This document shows, piece after piece, positions 34,714 to 44,557 of a stretch of 64,000 bases of DNA; the stretch's first letter is position 1, and every line of letters starts with the position of its first letter. The position numbers and the translations under genes are program-made. This DNA is from Fidelibacterota bacterium (GTDB lineage Bacteria; Pseudomonadota; Alphaproteobacteria; Rhodospirillales; Rhodospirillaceae). Where the stretch lies: NCBI GenBank assembly GCA_947476895.1, contig CANJRX010000008.1, positions 1 to 64,000 of the forward strand, given 5' to 3'. Under the pieces are notes generated by a model. The model searched no databases. It was not told the origin of the DNA and saw nothing but the letters and a program-made list of their open reading frames with translations.

Positions 34714-35346
34714 CTACTTATCAATCTTAAATCGAACTGCGAACTTGAACTGCATCGGTGCCGGTTTGCCATTGATGGTACCCGGCAGAAATCTCCACAA
34801 CCGCGGACGCAAAGACTCTTTGACTGCGGCTTCATCGAGACGCTCAAAACCGCTTGTCGTATCCAAGGTAGAGGCCGTAACGCGGCCGTCTGCGTCCAGC
34901 GTCAACAACAGGATCGCCACACCTTCTTCGCCAAGACGGCGAGACATGGTGGGATATTCCGGCTGCTGAATCGGGCTACGCGGATTGACTTTCGGCGGGA
35001 TGATGACATCTGCCACCGGCGGCGGCGGAGCAGCCCTCACCGGAGCGTTGGTCGCTGTGATGGTGCTGGTCGTCGGCGCTTCCGTGATAGCCACATCGGG
35101 CATATCCACGAACACGGGCGGCGGCGCCTGGAACTTCGGCGGCGGCGGCGGTGGTTCTTCTTCTTCCGGCTTGATCTCTTCGATCATCTTCGTTTCGACC
35201 GGACCCATCACCTTATTGACGAGAGTCCTGGCCAGACCGGATTGGAGCGCCCACAGCAGCCCCACGTGAAGCAAAACGACGACCACAAAACCGCCTAAGC
35301 GGCGGTAATTCGTCTCAGGGATGGCCGAGCTTTGGTTATATTGCAT
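34714..35346 (-). CDS. tonB: TonB energy-transducing protein
   Basis: A 210-residue protein. The N-terminal anchor is GGFVVVVLLHVGLLWAL, with the His in the membrane segment typical of TonB. A Pro/Glu-rich spacer (KPEEEEPPPPPP) spans the periplasm, and the C-terminal domain carries YPTMSRRLGEEGVAILLLTLDADGRVT and LRPRLWRFLPG. It powers outer-membrane receptors. It is first in the tonB-exbB-exbD-exbD-TPR operon. The ATG at 35346 is taken instead of an upstream TTG. Confidence 0.93.
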   Translation of the reverse strand: MQYNQSSAIPETNYRRLGGFVVVVLLHVGLLWALQSGLARTLVNKVMGPVETKMIEEIKPEEEEPPPPPPKFQAPPPVFVDMPDVAITEAPTTSTITATNAPVRAAPPPPVADVIIPPKVNPRSPIQQPEYPTMSRRLGEEGVAILLLTLDADGRVTASTLDTTSGFERLDEAAVKESLRPRLWRFLPGTINGKPAPMQFKFAVRFKIDK

Positions 35347-36052
35347 GCGTTCACTCAAAAAACTGAATTAACGTTATTAGCCGATGTAATAGGCGGAAAG
35401 CTGTGAGGGTCTACCAGCATGACGCTGAGGTTGGCAATACATTCCCTCCCCGAAGCCGGATCACGAAGATCCGGTCTCGGCACTCGCCTCCGAAGCCACC
35501 CATTAACGAGGCGTAACCAACGGCATGGGCCGCTCTAAGTCAAGCCTGAATGTCGACCGCACCGCGATAAATGAACCCTTTGTTTTCAGGAAAGTTTCAC
35601 GTAGCCGCCATCAACTGCATCACGCGTGTATTGCAGCACCAAAACCGAACCCGCATTTGTTTTGTTTTGTATAGAAAATCCAGGCTCATTTGATGTTCCG
35701 GCACTGCGCACACTTCATGCAAGCGCATGAATTCACGGGTTAGTTTTTGATCTTTTTAAGGGCAGTGGTGCAGTGCACACTTGATGCAGGGAGGGTATGA
35801 AAACGCGGTCTGCCGCTAAAAAAATTCATCGGCCCGAAATTATTCGACTCCGATAATGTATCGCCTAAAAAATTGTAACAGGCGCGCCCGGGTCTCCAGA
35901 GTGCTTTCGACGGCTTTTTCAGGGTTTATGCGCGCTGAACGCAACCTGACCGGAAGGTGGCTCTGCGCCAATCCATTCACGAACTATCAACCCCTTCCGC
36001 ATAGGGTGACCGACATTCAAAAAAACGGGCTGATAAAGACCCGCGGAGACCG
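35347..36052. other. Long intergenic region between tonB and a response-regulator gene
   Basis: About 700 bases without a credible gene between divergent promoters. It holds a hairpin near the tonB side (arms CCGGATC, 35456-35462, and GATCCGG, 35468-35474), a second hairpin (TTCATGC 35714-35720 with GCATGAA 35725-35731) and a pair of similar direct sequences, TGCGCACACTTCATGCA (35705-35721) and AGTGCACACTTGATGCA (35772-35788). These may be operator sites. I compared the region by eye with cobalamin, TPP, glycine and FMN riboswitch signatures and saw no match. Confidence 0.5.
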
Positions 36053-37003
36053 ATGACCGATTCGCATACCTATAAGCCCGCGGCTTTGCGCGTTCTCTTG
36101 TTCGAGGACAACGCAATGGACGCGGCGCTGATCAAAAGATTTCTGCGCACGGTGGGCGTCAACGCCGCGCACATTTATCATGCCGATACGATTCCATCGG
36201 CATTGCAGGTTTTGACGCGTGAACGTGTGGACCTGTGCCTCACGGATTATCACTTACGTCCGCACACCGGTTTCGATCTGATGGACGAAGCGCGGCGTTT
36301 CGATGTCGACGTGCCGTTCATCGTCGTGACCGCACTCGACGACCGCAGCGTTGACGACGGCGCGCTCGCGCACGGCGCTTATGATTTTCTGGTGAAGGGC
36401 GAGCTGACCGTTGAAGGTCTTGAACGCTCGATGCGCTATGCGCTCAATCGCCACAAGCGCGAAAGCACCTTAAGCCGCGCGGCCTTTGTCGACGATCTAA
36501 CCGGGCTGCCGAACCGCGTTGCGTTTATGCAGCGCCTGAACCAAGCCATCACGGATAATGCCTCCAGCGGCGGCATGGTCGGCGTTGCGCTGTTTAATCT
36601 CAACGGCACGAAATTCATCAACGAAGCTTTCGGTCGCAAGATCGGCGACGAAGTTTTGCGCTGCGTGGGTGAACGCCTGAGCTTGGCGAAAGAGCGCGGC
36701 CATATTGTCGCCCGTCTCGACGGCGACGAATTCGTCGTGCTGATGACGGACTTCCTGCTCGCCAACCAAGCCTTGGCCGCTGCGAAACTTCTGAGTGACG
36801 TCATCACCGGTGCAATTGAAACCCAAGACGGTCATCACGTCGTGACTGTGGCCGGCGGCGTCGCCGCGCAGGCCGTCAGAGCCACCGCGCCCGGCGAAAC
36901 CGCTGAACGACTATTAGAGCAGGCCGGACAAGCCCTTCTGACCGCGAAGAGCACCGCACGCCTCAAAGGCTGTTCGCACGTCGCCGTCGCTCATATGCAC
37001 TAA
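36053..37003 (+). CDS. Response regulator with degenerate GGDEF domain
   Basis: A 316-residue protein. The receiver domain (about 10-130) holds acidic residues near Glu18/Asp19 and the phosphorylation site Asp65 in DLCLTDYHL, with Lys in FLVKGEL. The GGDEF-like domain (about 145-310) reads RLDGDEFVVLM in place of GGDEF, and the usual metal-binding Asp in the DxDxFK segment is replaced (LFNLNGTKFINEAFG). Cyclase activity is doubtful; it may bind GTP or c-di-GMP as an effector. GGAG lies just before the ATG. Confidence 0.85.
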   Translation: MTDSHTYKPAALRVLLFEDNAMDAALIKRFLRTVGVNAAHIYHADTIPSALQVLTRERVDLCLTDYHLRPHTGFDLMDEARRFDVDVPFIVVTALDDRSVDDGALAHGAYDFLVKGELTVEGLERSMRYALNRHKRESTLSRAAFVDDLTGLPNRVAFMQRLNQAITDNASSGGMVGVALFNLNGTKFINEAFGRKIGDEVLRCVGERLSLAKERGHIVARLDGDEFVVLMTDFLLANQALAAAKLLSDVITGAIETQDGHHVVTVAGGVAAQAVRATAPGETAERLLEQAGQALLTAKSTARLKGCSHVAVAHMH

Positions 37004-37119
37004 GGCCCCTTCGCGGCCTGCATATATGTGCAAAATTGCCGAAAGCTAAAACGGACCTAGGGTATTTATATCGGCGGTTGATATCGCCCGTGACCGCAAC
37101 GCATTAAGATCGGCGAGTC

Positions 37120-38265
37120 ATGCTTCACACCGACAAGACATCGGCGTACCGGCTTCACCTCACCAGCGCAGGACAAGTTCGTCAGCGTTGGCTCCTGCTG
37201 TGCGGCGGAACGATATATGCCGTGGCGTCGCTCTGGGTCGGATTTCGTCTCGGCATGCCGCCGGAGTTTGCAGGCGCGTCGCTCGCGCTGCTGCCTTTCG
37301 TGCTTGCGGTATACGGCCTGACATACGCCCGCACACCTGGTCCATTTCTAGAAATCAATCCGCTGCTCATTACAGCCGTTGTCGGTGCGCACATTGCGCT
37401 GGGCACGGCCGAAGTGCCTCTGGCCGGCGGCGCGCGCTACGCCTTGCTGTTTGTTTTGCTGGGAATATTCGCCGTCACGGCCGCGCCGACGTTCCGCGCA
37501 TCGCTCGGCGCACTTGTAGGTGTAGCGGTAACCGCGACCTACGGCGCGCTGATATATATGCCGCAACGGGGCGTTACGGCCGCGAGCGGTTTCGTCGCGG
37601 CCGAAGCGTTGACTTACATTCTGCCCGCGTTGGTGCTGATGTTTTTTGCGAACCTGCGCCTGGAGCGCGAGCGCCGCACCGCCTTCGAGCTGCGCTTGGA
37701 ACTAGAGCGGCGCGCAACATCCGATGACCTTAGTGGCGTTTCGAACCGTGCGCACATTACGCTACTCGCGCAAAACGAATTTGCCCGGTCGCGCCGCTAC
37801 CGCGAACCCTATTCCTGCCTGATGATCGAGATCGACAACTACGAAGCGCTTCTCGGCTCAAACCGCCAGGCCGCCAACGTGATCGTGCAGGTTTTTTCCG
37901 GCTATTGCGTCGTCGTGATGCGCCACTGCGATAGTTTTGGGCGGCTAAGCCCTGCGCGCTTTTTGGCGCTTTTGCCGGAAACACAAGGCGTGGGCGCATT
38001 CACTCTCGCGAAGCGCATGTGCCGCGATCTCGCCGCGCTCGACGTGATGGTCGAAGGTGAGCCGGTGAATTTCACCGTTAGCATCGGCGCCACGCAGTTG
38101 CATAATACCGACCGTTGGGCAGGCGATTTACTGCGTCGCGCCGAGCAAGGTCTTGAAGATGCGATCGAACGGGGACGCAGCAACGCCGTGTTTGCCGAAC
38201 CTCCGGCCCCGGCGCCGACGCATGAGGAGGAAATGGTGAGCGAGAGCGAGCATTTTGCGCCATGA
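37120..38265 (+). CDS. Membrane protein with strongly degenerate GGDEF domain
   Basis: A 381-residue protein. About five or six membrane helices occupy residues 25-190 (for example WLLLCGGTIYAVASLWVGF and ALTYILPALVLMFF). The C-terminal part begins with SDDLSGVSNRAHI, the usual opening of a GGDEF domain, but the signature is SPARFLALLPE with no Gly-Gly-Asp-Glu-Phe. Catalysis is therefore unlikely. It follows the degenerate response-regulator gene and overlaps tam by 4 bases. Confidence 0.8.
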   Translation: MLHTDKTSAYRLHLTSAGQVRQRWLLLCGGTIYAVASLWVGFRLGMPPEFAGASLALLPFVLAVYGLTYARTPGPFLEINPLLITAVVGAHIALGTAEVPLAGGARYALLFVLLGIFAVTAAPTFRASLGALVGVAVTATYGALIYMPQRGVTAASGFVAAEALTYILPALVLMFFANLRLERERRTAFELRLELERRATSDDLSGVSNRAHITLLAQNEFARSRRYREPYSCLMIEIDNYEALLGSNRQAANVIVQVFSGYCVVVMRHCDSFGRLSPARFLALLPETQGVGAFTLAKRMCRDLAALDVMVEGEPVNFTVSIGATQLHNTDRWAGDLLRRAEQGLEDAIERGRSNAVFAEPPAPAPTHEEEMVSESEHFAP

Positions 38266-39053
38266 CGACGAACAGCAATACCTGGAACCCATCCACTTAT
38301 CTTGAATTTGCCGACTACCGCGCCCGGCCTGGCATGGATCTATTGTCGCGCATCGACTTACGCGTTCCCGGACAGATCTACGATCTAGGCTGTGGACCCG
38401 GCAATCTGACCCAGCAGGTGAAAGCGCGTTGGCCGGACCGCAAAGTCACCGGCATCGATTCATCGCCGACGATGCTCGAAAAAGCCCGGGCGCTGAAGGC
38501 CGACATTGCTTGGCAAAGTGGCGACATCTCCACCTGGACGCCTGAAACGCCGCCGGCGCTGCTCTTCGCCAACGCCGCGTTCCAGTGGGTGCCTAATCAT
38601 CGCGAGTTGTTTCCGCGCCTGATGCGCAGTGTCGCGCCCGGGGGTGTATTGGCCACGCAAATGCCGCTCACCGCCGATGCGCCTTATCATCACTGTCTCG
38701 AGAAGTTGCTTGATACACCGCGCTGGCATGAACGCCTGCGCGGCGTGCCCTATCACGAACACGCGTGGCCCGCAGGCAGCTACTACAATCTCCTCATTCC
38801 CTACGCCAAACAGATCGATGTGTGGGAGACGCACTATCACCATGTGCTGGCCGATATTCACGCCGTGACCACGTGGGTGTCCGGCACGGCGCTGACGACG
38901 TATCTCGCCGAGCTCCGCGCCGAAGAAAGACAGCTCTTTCTGGATGATTATACCGACATCGCCAGCGCGACTTATCCGGCGCGCCTGGATGGCAAAGTGC
39001 TCTTCACCATGCGGCGGCTGTTTATTGTCGCTGAGCGGAACGAAAAGAGTTAA
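38262..39053 (+). CDS. tam: Trans-aconitate 2-methyltransferase
   Basis: A 263-residue SAM-dependent methyltransferase that methylates trans-aconitate, a by-product of aconitase action. The SAM site YDLGCGPGNLTQQV and the Tam-specific stretches VTGIDSSPTMLEKAR, LLFANAAFQWVPNHRELFPRL and QIDVWETHYHHVL are clear. It overlaps the preceding GGDEF-like gene by ATGA. The 3' end overlaps the next minus-strand gene by 4 bases. Confidence 0.93.
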   Translation: MTTNSNTWNPSTYLEFADYRARPGMDLLSRIDLRVPGQIYDLGCGPGNLTQQVKARWPDRKVTGIDSSPTMLEKARALKADIAWQSGDISTWTPETPPALLFANAAFQWVPNHRELFPRLMRSVAPGGVLATQMPLTADAPYHHCLEKLLDTPRWHERLRGVPYHEHAWPAGSYYNLLIPYAKQIDVWETHYHHVLADIHAVTTWVSGTALTTYLAELRAEERQLFLDDYTDIASATYPARLDGKVLFTMRRLFIVAERNEKS

Positions 39054-39298
39054 GCGCGAAGATGCTCGACAGCGTCGAGGGCCTGGCTAAATGAAAAGTC
39101 AGGACGGACGGCCATGACGGCCGTTGCAGCAGCGCGGCTCTGGGCCATGTAATCACGGCCCTGGGCTCGGGCAGACCCCACAGTGCGGGTGACAATACCT
39201 TCGAGATCACGCAGAGCGGGTTGACCCGCGATGGCAGAGGCAAACTGCTGGGCTACCGCCAAACCGCTTCCGAACGTCACCGTCACAAGATTGCCCAT
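39050..39298 (-). CDS. Small hypothetical protein
   Basis: An 82-residue frame starting at an ATG with AAGGA 9 bases upstream. It is mostly helical and Ala-rich (AVAQQFASAIAG, QSRAAATAVMAVRPD). The composition is loosely phasin-like, but no family is recognised. Convergent with tam. Confidence 0.5.
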   Translation of the reverse strand: MGNLVTVTFGSGLAVAQQFASAIAGQPALRDLEGIVTRTVGSARAQGRDYMAQSRAAATAVMAVRPDFSFSQALDAVEHLRA

Positions 39299-39456
39299 GG
39301 CACCGATTCCTTTGTCTACCACCGATTGTAGCGCGAACAGTTAAAAACACAAACCCTAGCGTTGGATATGGCGGAAATCCGCCACTCCCGAAAGACTCAA
39401 CGGCGCATACGCCGGCAAGTTCCCGAACAGACTCGTCGCCTAAAAATAGTTTTGGA

Positions 39457-39726
39457 TTAGTCCGAAGCCAGCAGAGGGGCGCGGTCGCGGCCCCGACGCG
39501 GTATAGTCTTGGCGCGCTCGGCACAAGCTTCGACGACGACTTTCTTTTCTGCCAGCGTCATCACCCGCCACGACCCGATTTCCTTCAGCGTGCGCAAACA
39601 ACCGATGCACATGCCGAGCTCCCTATCGACCGTGCAGATGCTGATGCACGGCGACGCGATAAGTTCCTCGTCCAGATTGGAAACCGCGGTCGGTGCAAAA
39701 TTGGGGGGCTGGTCCGCCATAGCCAT
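39457..39726 (-). CDS. DUF1289 family protein
   Basis: An 89-residue protein with the four-cysteine pattern of DUF1289: SPCISICTVDRELGMCIGCLRTLKEIGSWRVM, followed by LAEKKVVVEACAERA. This short, probably metal-binding domain is common in Proteobacteria and its function is unknown. It is divergent from queF, with the promoters in 39727-39781. The start may be either of two nearby Met codons. Confidence 0.9.
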   Translation of the reverse strand: MAMADQPPNFAPTAVSNLDEELIASPCISICTVDRELGMCIGCLRTLKEIGSWRVMTLAEKKVVVEACAERAKTIPRRGRDRAPLLASD

Positions 39727-39781
39727 GAGGTAAGGCGCAAGACCTTTTCTGGCAAGCCGAAAGCCTTTAAGACTGCTTTAT

Positions 39782-40243
39782 ATGACGGATACCTATGAAA
39801 ATCTGACGCGCCTCGGCGCATCCTCGGCCATTCCCGCATCGCCCGACGTGGCGGTTCTGGAAACCGTACCCAATCCTCATCAAGACACGGATTACTTGAT
39901 CCGTTTCGCTTGCCCGGAATTCACGGCGCTTTGCCCCGTCACGGGCCAGCCGGATTTTGCGCATCTGGTTATTGACTATGTGCCGGACGAGACCATCGTT
40001 GAGTCAAAGTCGCTGAAGCTGTTTCTCGCGTCGTTCCGCAATCACGGCGCTTTCCATGAAGACTGCACGCTCTCCATCGCCAAGCGCATTGTTGAAGCCA
40101 GCGCGCCGAAGTGGCTGCGGATCGGCGGCTACTGGTATCCGCGCGGCGGTATTCCGATTGATGTGTTTTGGCAAACCGGCAGGCTGCCGGACAACGTCTG
40201 GGTGCCCGAACAGGGCGTGGCGAATTACCGCGGGCGCGGCTAG
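39782..40243 (+). CDS. queF: NADPH-dependent 7-cyano-7-deazaguanine reductase QueF
   Basis: Reduces preQ0 to preQ1 in queuosine synthesis. The 153-residue single-domain (YkvM-type) enzyme has the catalytic Cys51 in [13 protein letters not shown], the general-acid Asp58 and the QueF motif [20 protein letters not shown]. The other queuosine genes are not nearby, and I see no preQ1 riboswitch upstream. Confidence 0.95.
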   Translation: MTDTYENLTRLGASSAIPASPDVAVLETVPNPHQDTDYLIRFACPEFTALCPVTGQPDFAHLVIDYVPDETIVESKSLKLFLASFRNHGAFHEDCTLSIAKRIVEASAPKWLRIGGYWYPRGGIPIDVFWQTGRLPDNVWVPEQGVANYRGRG

Positions 40244-41964
40244 AAGTCTGCCGCCAACGTCGCGATAAAGCGCCGCGGTGATTTCGGAAAGAAATTGCCC
40301 GACGAATTGGCGCCCCATCCAAAAGCGTTCGTGACGTTCTGGACCTGCACGCGGAAAGACGCTGGGTTTTTAAACGCATCAAAATTGTAGCGCGCACCCA
40401 AATTCAGTTGGGTGAAGGCATCGACCTTCAAAAGATTATCAGTGTGCGCGAACTGGTCCGAGTTGTGGCTGAGTTGCCCGTTGATGCCGAAGCCCTGCCA
40501 GCTTTCAGGCTGATACTGAAGACTGAGGAGCACGTTGCGGGGCTTGGGTCCTACGGACACGCGCCCGGTCAGGCCACGGTCAACCGCATCACCTGACACA
40601 CGCGGCTGCAGCAGCACCATTCCAGCGACAACCGTTAAGCCGTCCAGCGGTTGGCCTGTCAGTGAAACCTCCACACCGCGATGGCGCACCGAACCTAACG
40701 CGCCATAAACGTTGGCAGCATTGATGCTGTAGTAAGGTTTCTCCACCTGAAACACACCGGCGATGAACGTTACACGCGGCGTAATGGCGTAACGCATCCC
40801 GGCATCAATCTGCTTGGTCAAGTTCACCGGCATAGCTTCACCGCGATTGACGGCATTCCCCGGCGCTGATCCGGACTCCTCCAGCCCGCGCGTGAAGCTG
40901 GCGTAAAACGCCATGTCCTTTGTCGCAAAGACATTGACGTTGGCGTTATAGAGCAACGGCTGTGAGTTGGATTTGCCTTCGGGCAAACCCGGCTGCAAAA
41001 CGTTGCGTTTGTAGAACGTCTTTTGCAGACCGAAACCCGCAGCACCTACCCCGGCCAGCAGGCCGTCATAGGCTACGCCGGTGGTCACTTGGCGCGTGTG
41101 ATCGTCGGTGAGCGGGCCGAATGTGAATACCGGCTCGGGTATAGGAGTTCGAACGCCGACATAACCCGTACCAAGATCGTGTACATCCGTGCCGCCGAAG
41201 TCGCGCTGCACATCGCGCCCGCGCACCATGGCATCCAGGGTATGACGCAAACGTCCGGCGGTGATGACTTTGGTCACACGCACCTCGCCGGAATAGGACA
41301 CGAAATTCTGGCGCGGCTGGCGATAAATATAATGCTCTGCCGAACCGTCGGGCTGAACATTCAACAACAGGTCGCCGTGGTTGTGGTGCTGAAGGCTTTG
41401 CGAGCGGAACGCACCTGCGCGTATCGTCCAATCGTCTGCGAGCGCGAAGCGGCCGAGCACACCGCCGGTGCTGTCGCGGCAACTGTTCTTGGCCCAGGTT
41501 TGTCCAAAGAATTGATGGCGTGGAAAACGCGTTGGCAGATAAGCGCCGGCCGTATACACGCCCGGCTGTTGCGCTCCATTGCATGATCCGAGCAGACCGC
41601 CGAATCCGGACACTTCGATATTCTTACTCGGACGCCAGCGCGCTAAGGCGCCCAGCGACCATTCAAGGCCTTTTACCGCGTTGTCGTTTTCGTAGCGTAT
41701 GACGCCGGCGCCAACACCGATGCTGAGCGTATCACTCACCGGTATTTGCGCATCGACCTCGATATTTTTGCTGGTGTACTGGCCATAGGTCGCGACTGTG
41801 CTGACAAGCAGTTCGTCGCCGGGAAGTCGCAGGAATAAATCTGCGACACCAGTCGGGGCTGGAAAAGAATAGGACTGCGCGCTGATACCGACGCGTACGG
41901 CCGAACCGCTGCCGGCGCCGTATCGAAGTCCCCCTCCCCTTATATCCGTTGCGATGGGGGCCAT
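40240..41964 (-). CDS. TonB-dependent receptor barrel lacking its plug domain (5'-truncated)
   Basis: A 574-residue frame that corresponds to the C-terminal beta-barrel of a siderophore-type TonB-dependent receptor. Features are the repeated amphipathic strands, [24 protein letters not shown] near the end, the TonB-receptor style [15 protein letters not shown] and the terminal [12 protein letters not shown]...[11 protein letters not shown]. Complete receptors carry about 130-150 more residues: a signal peptide, a TonB box and a plug domain. None is present in this frame or, on inspection, in the 133 bases up to msrB. It is thus probably not functional. Confidence 0.8.
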   Translation of the reverse strand: MAPIATDIRGGGLRYGAGSGSAVRVGISAQSYSFPAPTGVADLFLRLPGDELLVSTVATYGQYTSKNIEVDAQIPVSDTLSIGVGAGVIRYENDNAVKGLEWSLGALARWRPSKNIEVSGFGGLLGSCNGAQQPGVYTAGAYLPTRFPRHQFFGQTWAKNSCRDSTGGVLGRFALADDWTIRAGAFRSQSLQHHNHGDLLLNVQPDGSAEHYIYRQPRQNFVSYSGEVRVTKVITAGRLRHTLDAMVRGRDVQRDFGGTDVHDLGTGYVGVRTPIPEPVFTFGPLTDDHTRQVTTGVAYDGLLAGVGAAGFGLQKTFYKRNVLQPGLPEGKSNSQPLLYNANVNVFATKDMAFYASFTRGLEESGSAPGNAVNRGEAMPVNLTKQIDAGMRYAITPRVTFIAGVFQVEKPYYSINAANVYGALGSVRHRGVEVSLTGQPLDGLTVVAGMVLLQPRVSGDAVDRGLTGRVSVGPKPRNVLLSLQYQPESWQGFGINGQLSHNSDQFAHTDNLLKVDAFTQLNLGARYNFDAFKNPASFRVQVQNVTNAFGWGANSSGNFFPKSPRRFIATLAADF

Positions 41965-42097
41965 CGCTACCTGCGCACAATACCTTTTGAATCTGCATCG
42001 GCAAGCAATGACGACAAAACGTGTGAAAATTTTCCCGTTGACGCCGACGCTATTTGCAAACGCGGTTGTGCGTCACAGCTTTCTCTCGCGTGAGCAG

Positions 42098-42502
42098 CTA
42101 GTCTTTTTTAGCTTTGTCTTTGAACGCCAGCGATGCGGAATTAATGCAATAGCGCTGGCCTGTGGGCTGCGGCCCATCGGGAAAAACGTGCCCTAGATGC
42201 CCACCGCACTTGGCACAGGTTACTTCTGTGCGCGCCATGCCGTGGGATTGGTCGGTATGTTCGGCGACCGCATCCTGGTTCAGCGGTTGGAAGAAACTCG
42301 GCCAACCTGAACGGGAGTTATACTTCGTCGTTGAGTCAAACAGCTGCTCACCGCAGCCGGCACAGACGAACACACCTTCGCCTTTGAAGTCATTATAAGC
42401 GCCCGTAAACGGCCGCTCGGTGCCCTTCTCGCGCAGAATGCGGAACTGCTCGGGGTTCAGCTCTTTGCGCCATTCTTCGTCGGTTTTGTCGATTTTGGAC
42501 AT
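42098..42502 (-). CDS. msrB: Peptide-methionine (R)-S-oxide reductase MsrB
   Basis: A 134-residue cytosolic repair enzyme. Zinc ligands Cys47, Cys50, Cys96 and Cys99 sit in [10 protein letters not shown] and [11 protein letters not shown]; the catalytic Cys119 is in [19 protein letters not shown] is also conserved. It has a companion MsrPQ system for the periplasm in the same window (29.5-31.2 kb). It lies 4 bases after the DUF2333 gene and is probably co-transcribed with it. Confidence 0.95.
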   Translation of the reverse strand: MSKIDKTDEEWRKELNPEQFRILREKGTERPFTGAYNDFKGEGVFVCAGCGEQLFDSTTKYNSRSGWPSFFQPLNQDAVAEHTDQSHGMARTEVTCAKCGGHLGHVFPDGPQPTGQRYCINSASLAFKDKAKKD

Positions 42503-42506
42503 GGGC

Positions 42507-43505
42507 CTACTTACGTAAAACGTCGCTCAGTTCCAACATCTGCTTACTGGCGCGCAAAAGCGGAAAGCCCAGCGCGCGCAAGTGAGACGGCATCATAAGA
42601 CTATCTGGGTCGCCGTTGACGACAATCAAGGGGTCCATGCGCGCACCTTCGCGCAGCGAGTTCAGCATATTGGCCCAGATTTCCCCGGCCTGCTTTTCCT
42701 TGATGACAACATCGAAGTCCTTGCCCAGGGCGTTCAGGATCACGTAATACCCGTAAAGCTTGCCCTTGGCGTTGTAGAAGATGTCATCAGCCGCAAAGTC
42801 CGTATAGCCACCGCCGGCCTGTGCGCGCGCATCAAGCTCGGCGCTCGACGAACCCAAGTCGGCCGCAACGCGGTCCAGCAAAGCAATCAAATTATCGGCG
42901 CGCTTGTCGTAGGTGGACTTACCCGCTGCCACATCGCGGTTATAGAGATCGAGATGTTCGACGGCTTCGAGATACTGCGATTCCGCCTTGGGCTTCGGAA
43001 TGATATTTCCCTGCCCCCAATACCACGTCGTTCCATCGTATTTGAGCAGACCTACAGCTTTGTCTAAATTCGGATCGATAGCGCTAGAGCCGCGCACGCG
43101 GCCTAAGTAATCGCCGACTTCCAGCGTGAAGCGCGACATAGCGTAGAGTGTGCCCAGTTGGAAATTCGGTGCGTTATCGAGCGCCGCCGCCGGATGCCAG
43201 AATGGCGCGTTGGGCAGCCAGTGATCCGCATCGCGGGCCACGACAGTCGCCGCCAAAGCCACAGCTTTGCTGCCGCCCGGCACATCATACTGCGGCGACG
43301 GCACGATGTTCACATCGTCCTCAATGCGGTTGTTGATGATCATGCCGACCGGGTAATAGACCACCAGCAGCACAAACAGCACGGCGGCGATCCACGGCAA
43401 ATAACTTGCGCTATCGCTGTCGGACGTCACACCCGTAAGCCGGTCGCGCACGGTGCTCCAGGCGGAAGAGATACGATCACGAACGTCGGTCACAAAATCA
43501 GGCAT
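42507..43505 (-). CDS. DUF2333 family protein
   Basis: A 332-residue protein with one membrane helix near residues 37-58 ([24 protein letters not shown]) and a large periplasmic part. The family pattern is seen in [42 protein letters not shown] and [22 protein letters not shown]. Function unknown. Its ending overlaps into the msrB leader by only a few bases, suggesting one transcript. Confidence 0.88.
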   Translation of the reverse strand: MPDFVTDVRDRISSAWSTVRDRLTGVTSDSDSASYLPWIAAVLFVLLVVYYPVGMIINNRIEDDVNIVPSPQYDVPGGSKAVALAATVVARDADHWLPNAPFWHPAAALDNAPNFQLGTLYAMSRFTLEVGDYLGRVRGSSAIDPNLDKAVGLLKYDGTTWYWGQGNIIPKPKAESQYLEAVEHLDLYNRDVAAGKSTYDKRADNLIALLDRVAADLGSSSAELDARAQAGGGYTDFAADDIFYNAKGKLYGYYVILNALGKDFDVVIKEKQAGEIWANMLNSLREGARMDPLIVVNGDPDSLMMPSHLRALGFPLLRASKQMLELSDVLRK

Positions 43506-43657
43506 GGTGCTCCGCGAGTCAGCTGTCGGCGTGGAATGGTTTATACCATGAGTATAACACGCTATACGGTCAATGGCGCGAGGCTAGACTGACCCGCCTG
43601 CGCACGCTTTCAACCTGACGTTTGGCCGCTCTTTCGTTTGTTTTGGTATTTCGGGAA

Positions 43658-44557
43658 ATGTTTACACTCGGACTGACGCTCAGCCTTTCCGCCGTAGCCT
43701 GCAGCATCGCCTGCGCTGTGGCCTACTCATCGTCGGACTATTTCCGCAAAGCCGTGCCGGTCGCGGCCAGCCCCATGCTGGCGCTGTTTTATGGCTTCGG
43801 TTTGGAAGCGCCTGTGCTGGCACTCTGGGCTGCCATCAGCGGCGATGCACACATCTCGCCGGAATATGTTTTGCCGGGCCTCGCCGACGCGGTCATCGGC
43901 CTTGGCGCGAACATCCTCTTTCTCACGGCGGTGAGGCGCTCACCCCTCAGCCTGATGATTCCTTTGTTGGCATTGGTGCCGGCACTCACGGCCGTCATCA
44001 GCGGTGTAATGTTGGGCGAATGGCCCACGCTGAGTCAGGCCGCTGGCATTCTCTTCGTCGTCGCCGGATTGTTTCTGCTCTACATCCCCACCACGGGCGG
44101 CTTTCATCCGCTCACGGTCTGGCGCAGCTTCGCGCGGGAGCCGGGATCGCTACCGATGACCGGCGTGATCGTGCTGTGGTCTTTGAGTCCGCCGGTCGAC
44201 AAAATCTGCCTCGACTACGCCTCCGTCGGCATGCACGGTTTAGCGCAGCTCATCATCCTTTGGAGCGCGTGCGGGATTTGGCTGCTTGCAACGGGCGGCG
44301 CCAAAGCGCTGGTGTTGCCACGCGCGGCCGTGAGGCCGCTTTTGGGCGTGGCAGCAACAGCGGGCCTCGCTTACGGTTTGCAACTTGCGGCATATCAAAT
44401 GACCCTGGTGGCCGTGGTTGAACTATTTAAGCGCACAATTGGATTAGTAGGCGCGCTCATTCTGGGGCGCGCCTACTTTCAGGAAGCCGTGACAGGACCG
44501 AAACTGGCCGGTATTGCAGTGATGGCCATCGGCCTGCCGCTGGTTTTGCTGGGCTAG
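43658..44557 (+). CDS. EamA/DMT family transporter
   Basis: A 299-residue inner-membrane protein with ten predicted helices in two EamA halves. The first half ends with LMIPLLALVPALTAVISGVMLGEWPTLSQAAGILFVVAGLFLL and the second with VVELFKRTIGLVGALILGRAYFQEAVTGPKLAGIAVMAIGLPLVL, the usual EamA closing pattern. Substrate unknown. The ATG at 43658 is preferred over an upstream TTG-type start. The stop overlaps the end of the SCPU gene on the other strand. Confidence 0.88.
   Translation: MFTLGLTLSLSAVACSIACAVAYSSSDYFRKAVPVAASPMLALFYGFGLEAPVLALWAAISGDAHISPEYVLPGLADAVIGLGANILFLTAVRRSPLSLMIPLLALVPALTAVISGVMLGEWPTLSQAAGILFVVAGLFLLYIPTTGGFHPLTVWRSFAREPGSLPMTGVIVLWSLSPPVDKICLDYASVGMHGLAQLIILWSACGIWLLATGGAKALVLPRAAVRPLLGVAATAGLAYGLQLAAYQMTLVAVVELFKRTIGLVGALILGRAYFQEAVTGPKLAGIAVMAIGLPLVLLG

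Noticed and set aside
35347-35560. Possible riboswitch in the tonB leader
   Set aside because: Neither the conserved boxes of cobalamin nor those of TPP, glycine or FMN riboswitches could be found; only simple hairpins are present.
41732-42004. A short minus-strand frame overlapping the TonB-receptor start as a possible lost plug domain
   Set aside because: Its translation is a frame-shifted reading of the barrel itself, rich in Arg, and has no plug motif.
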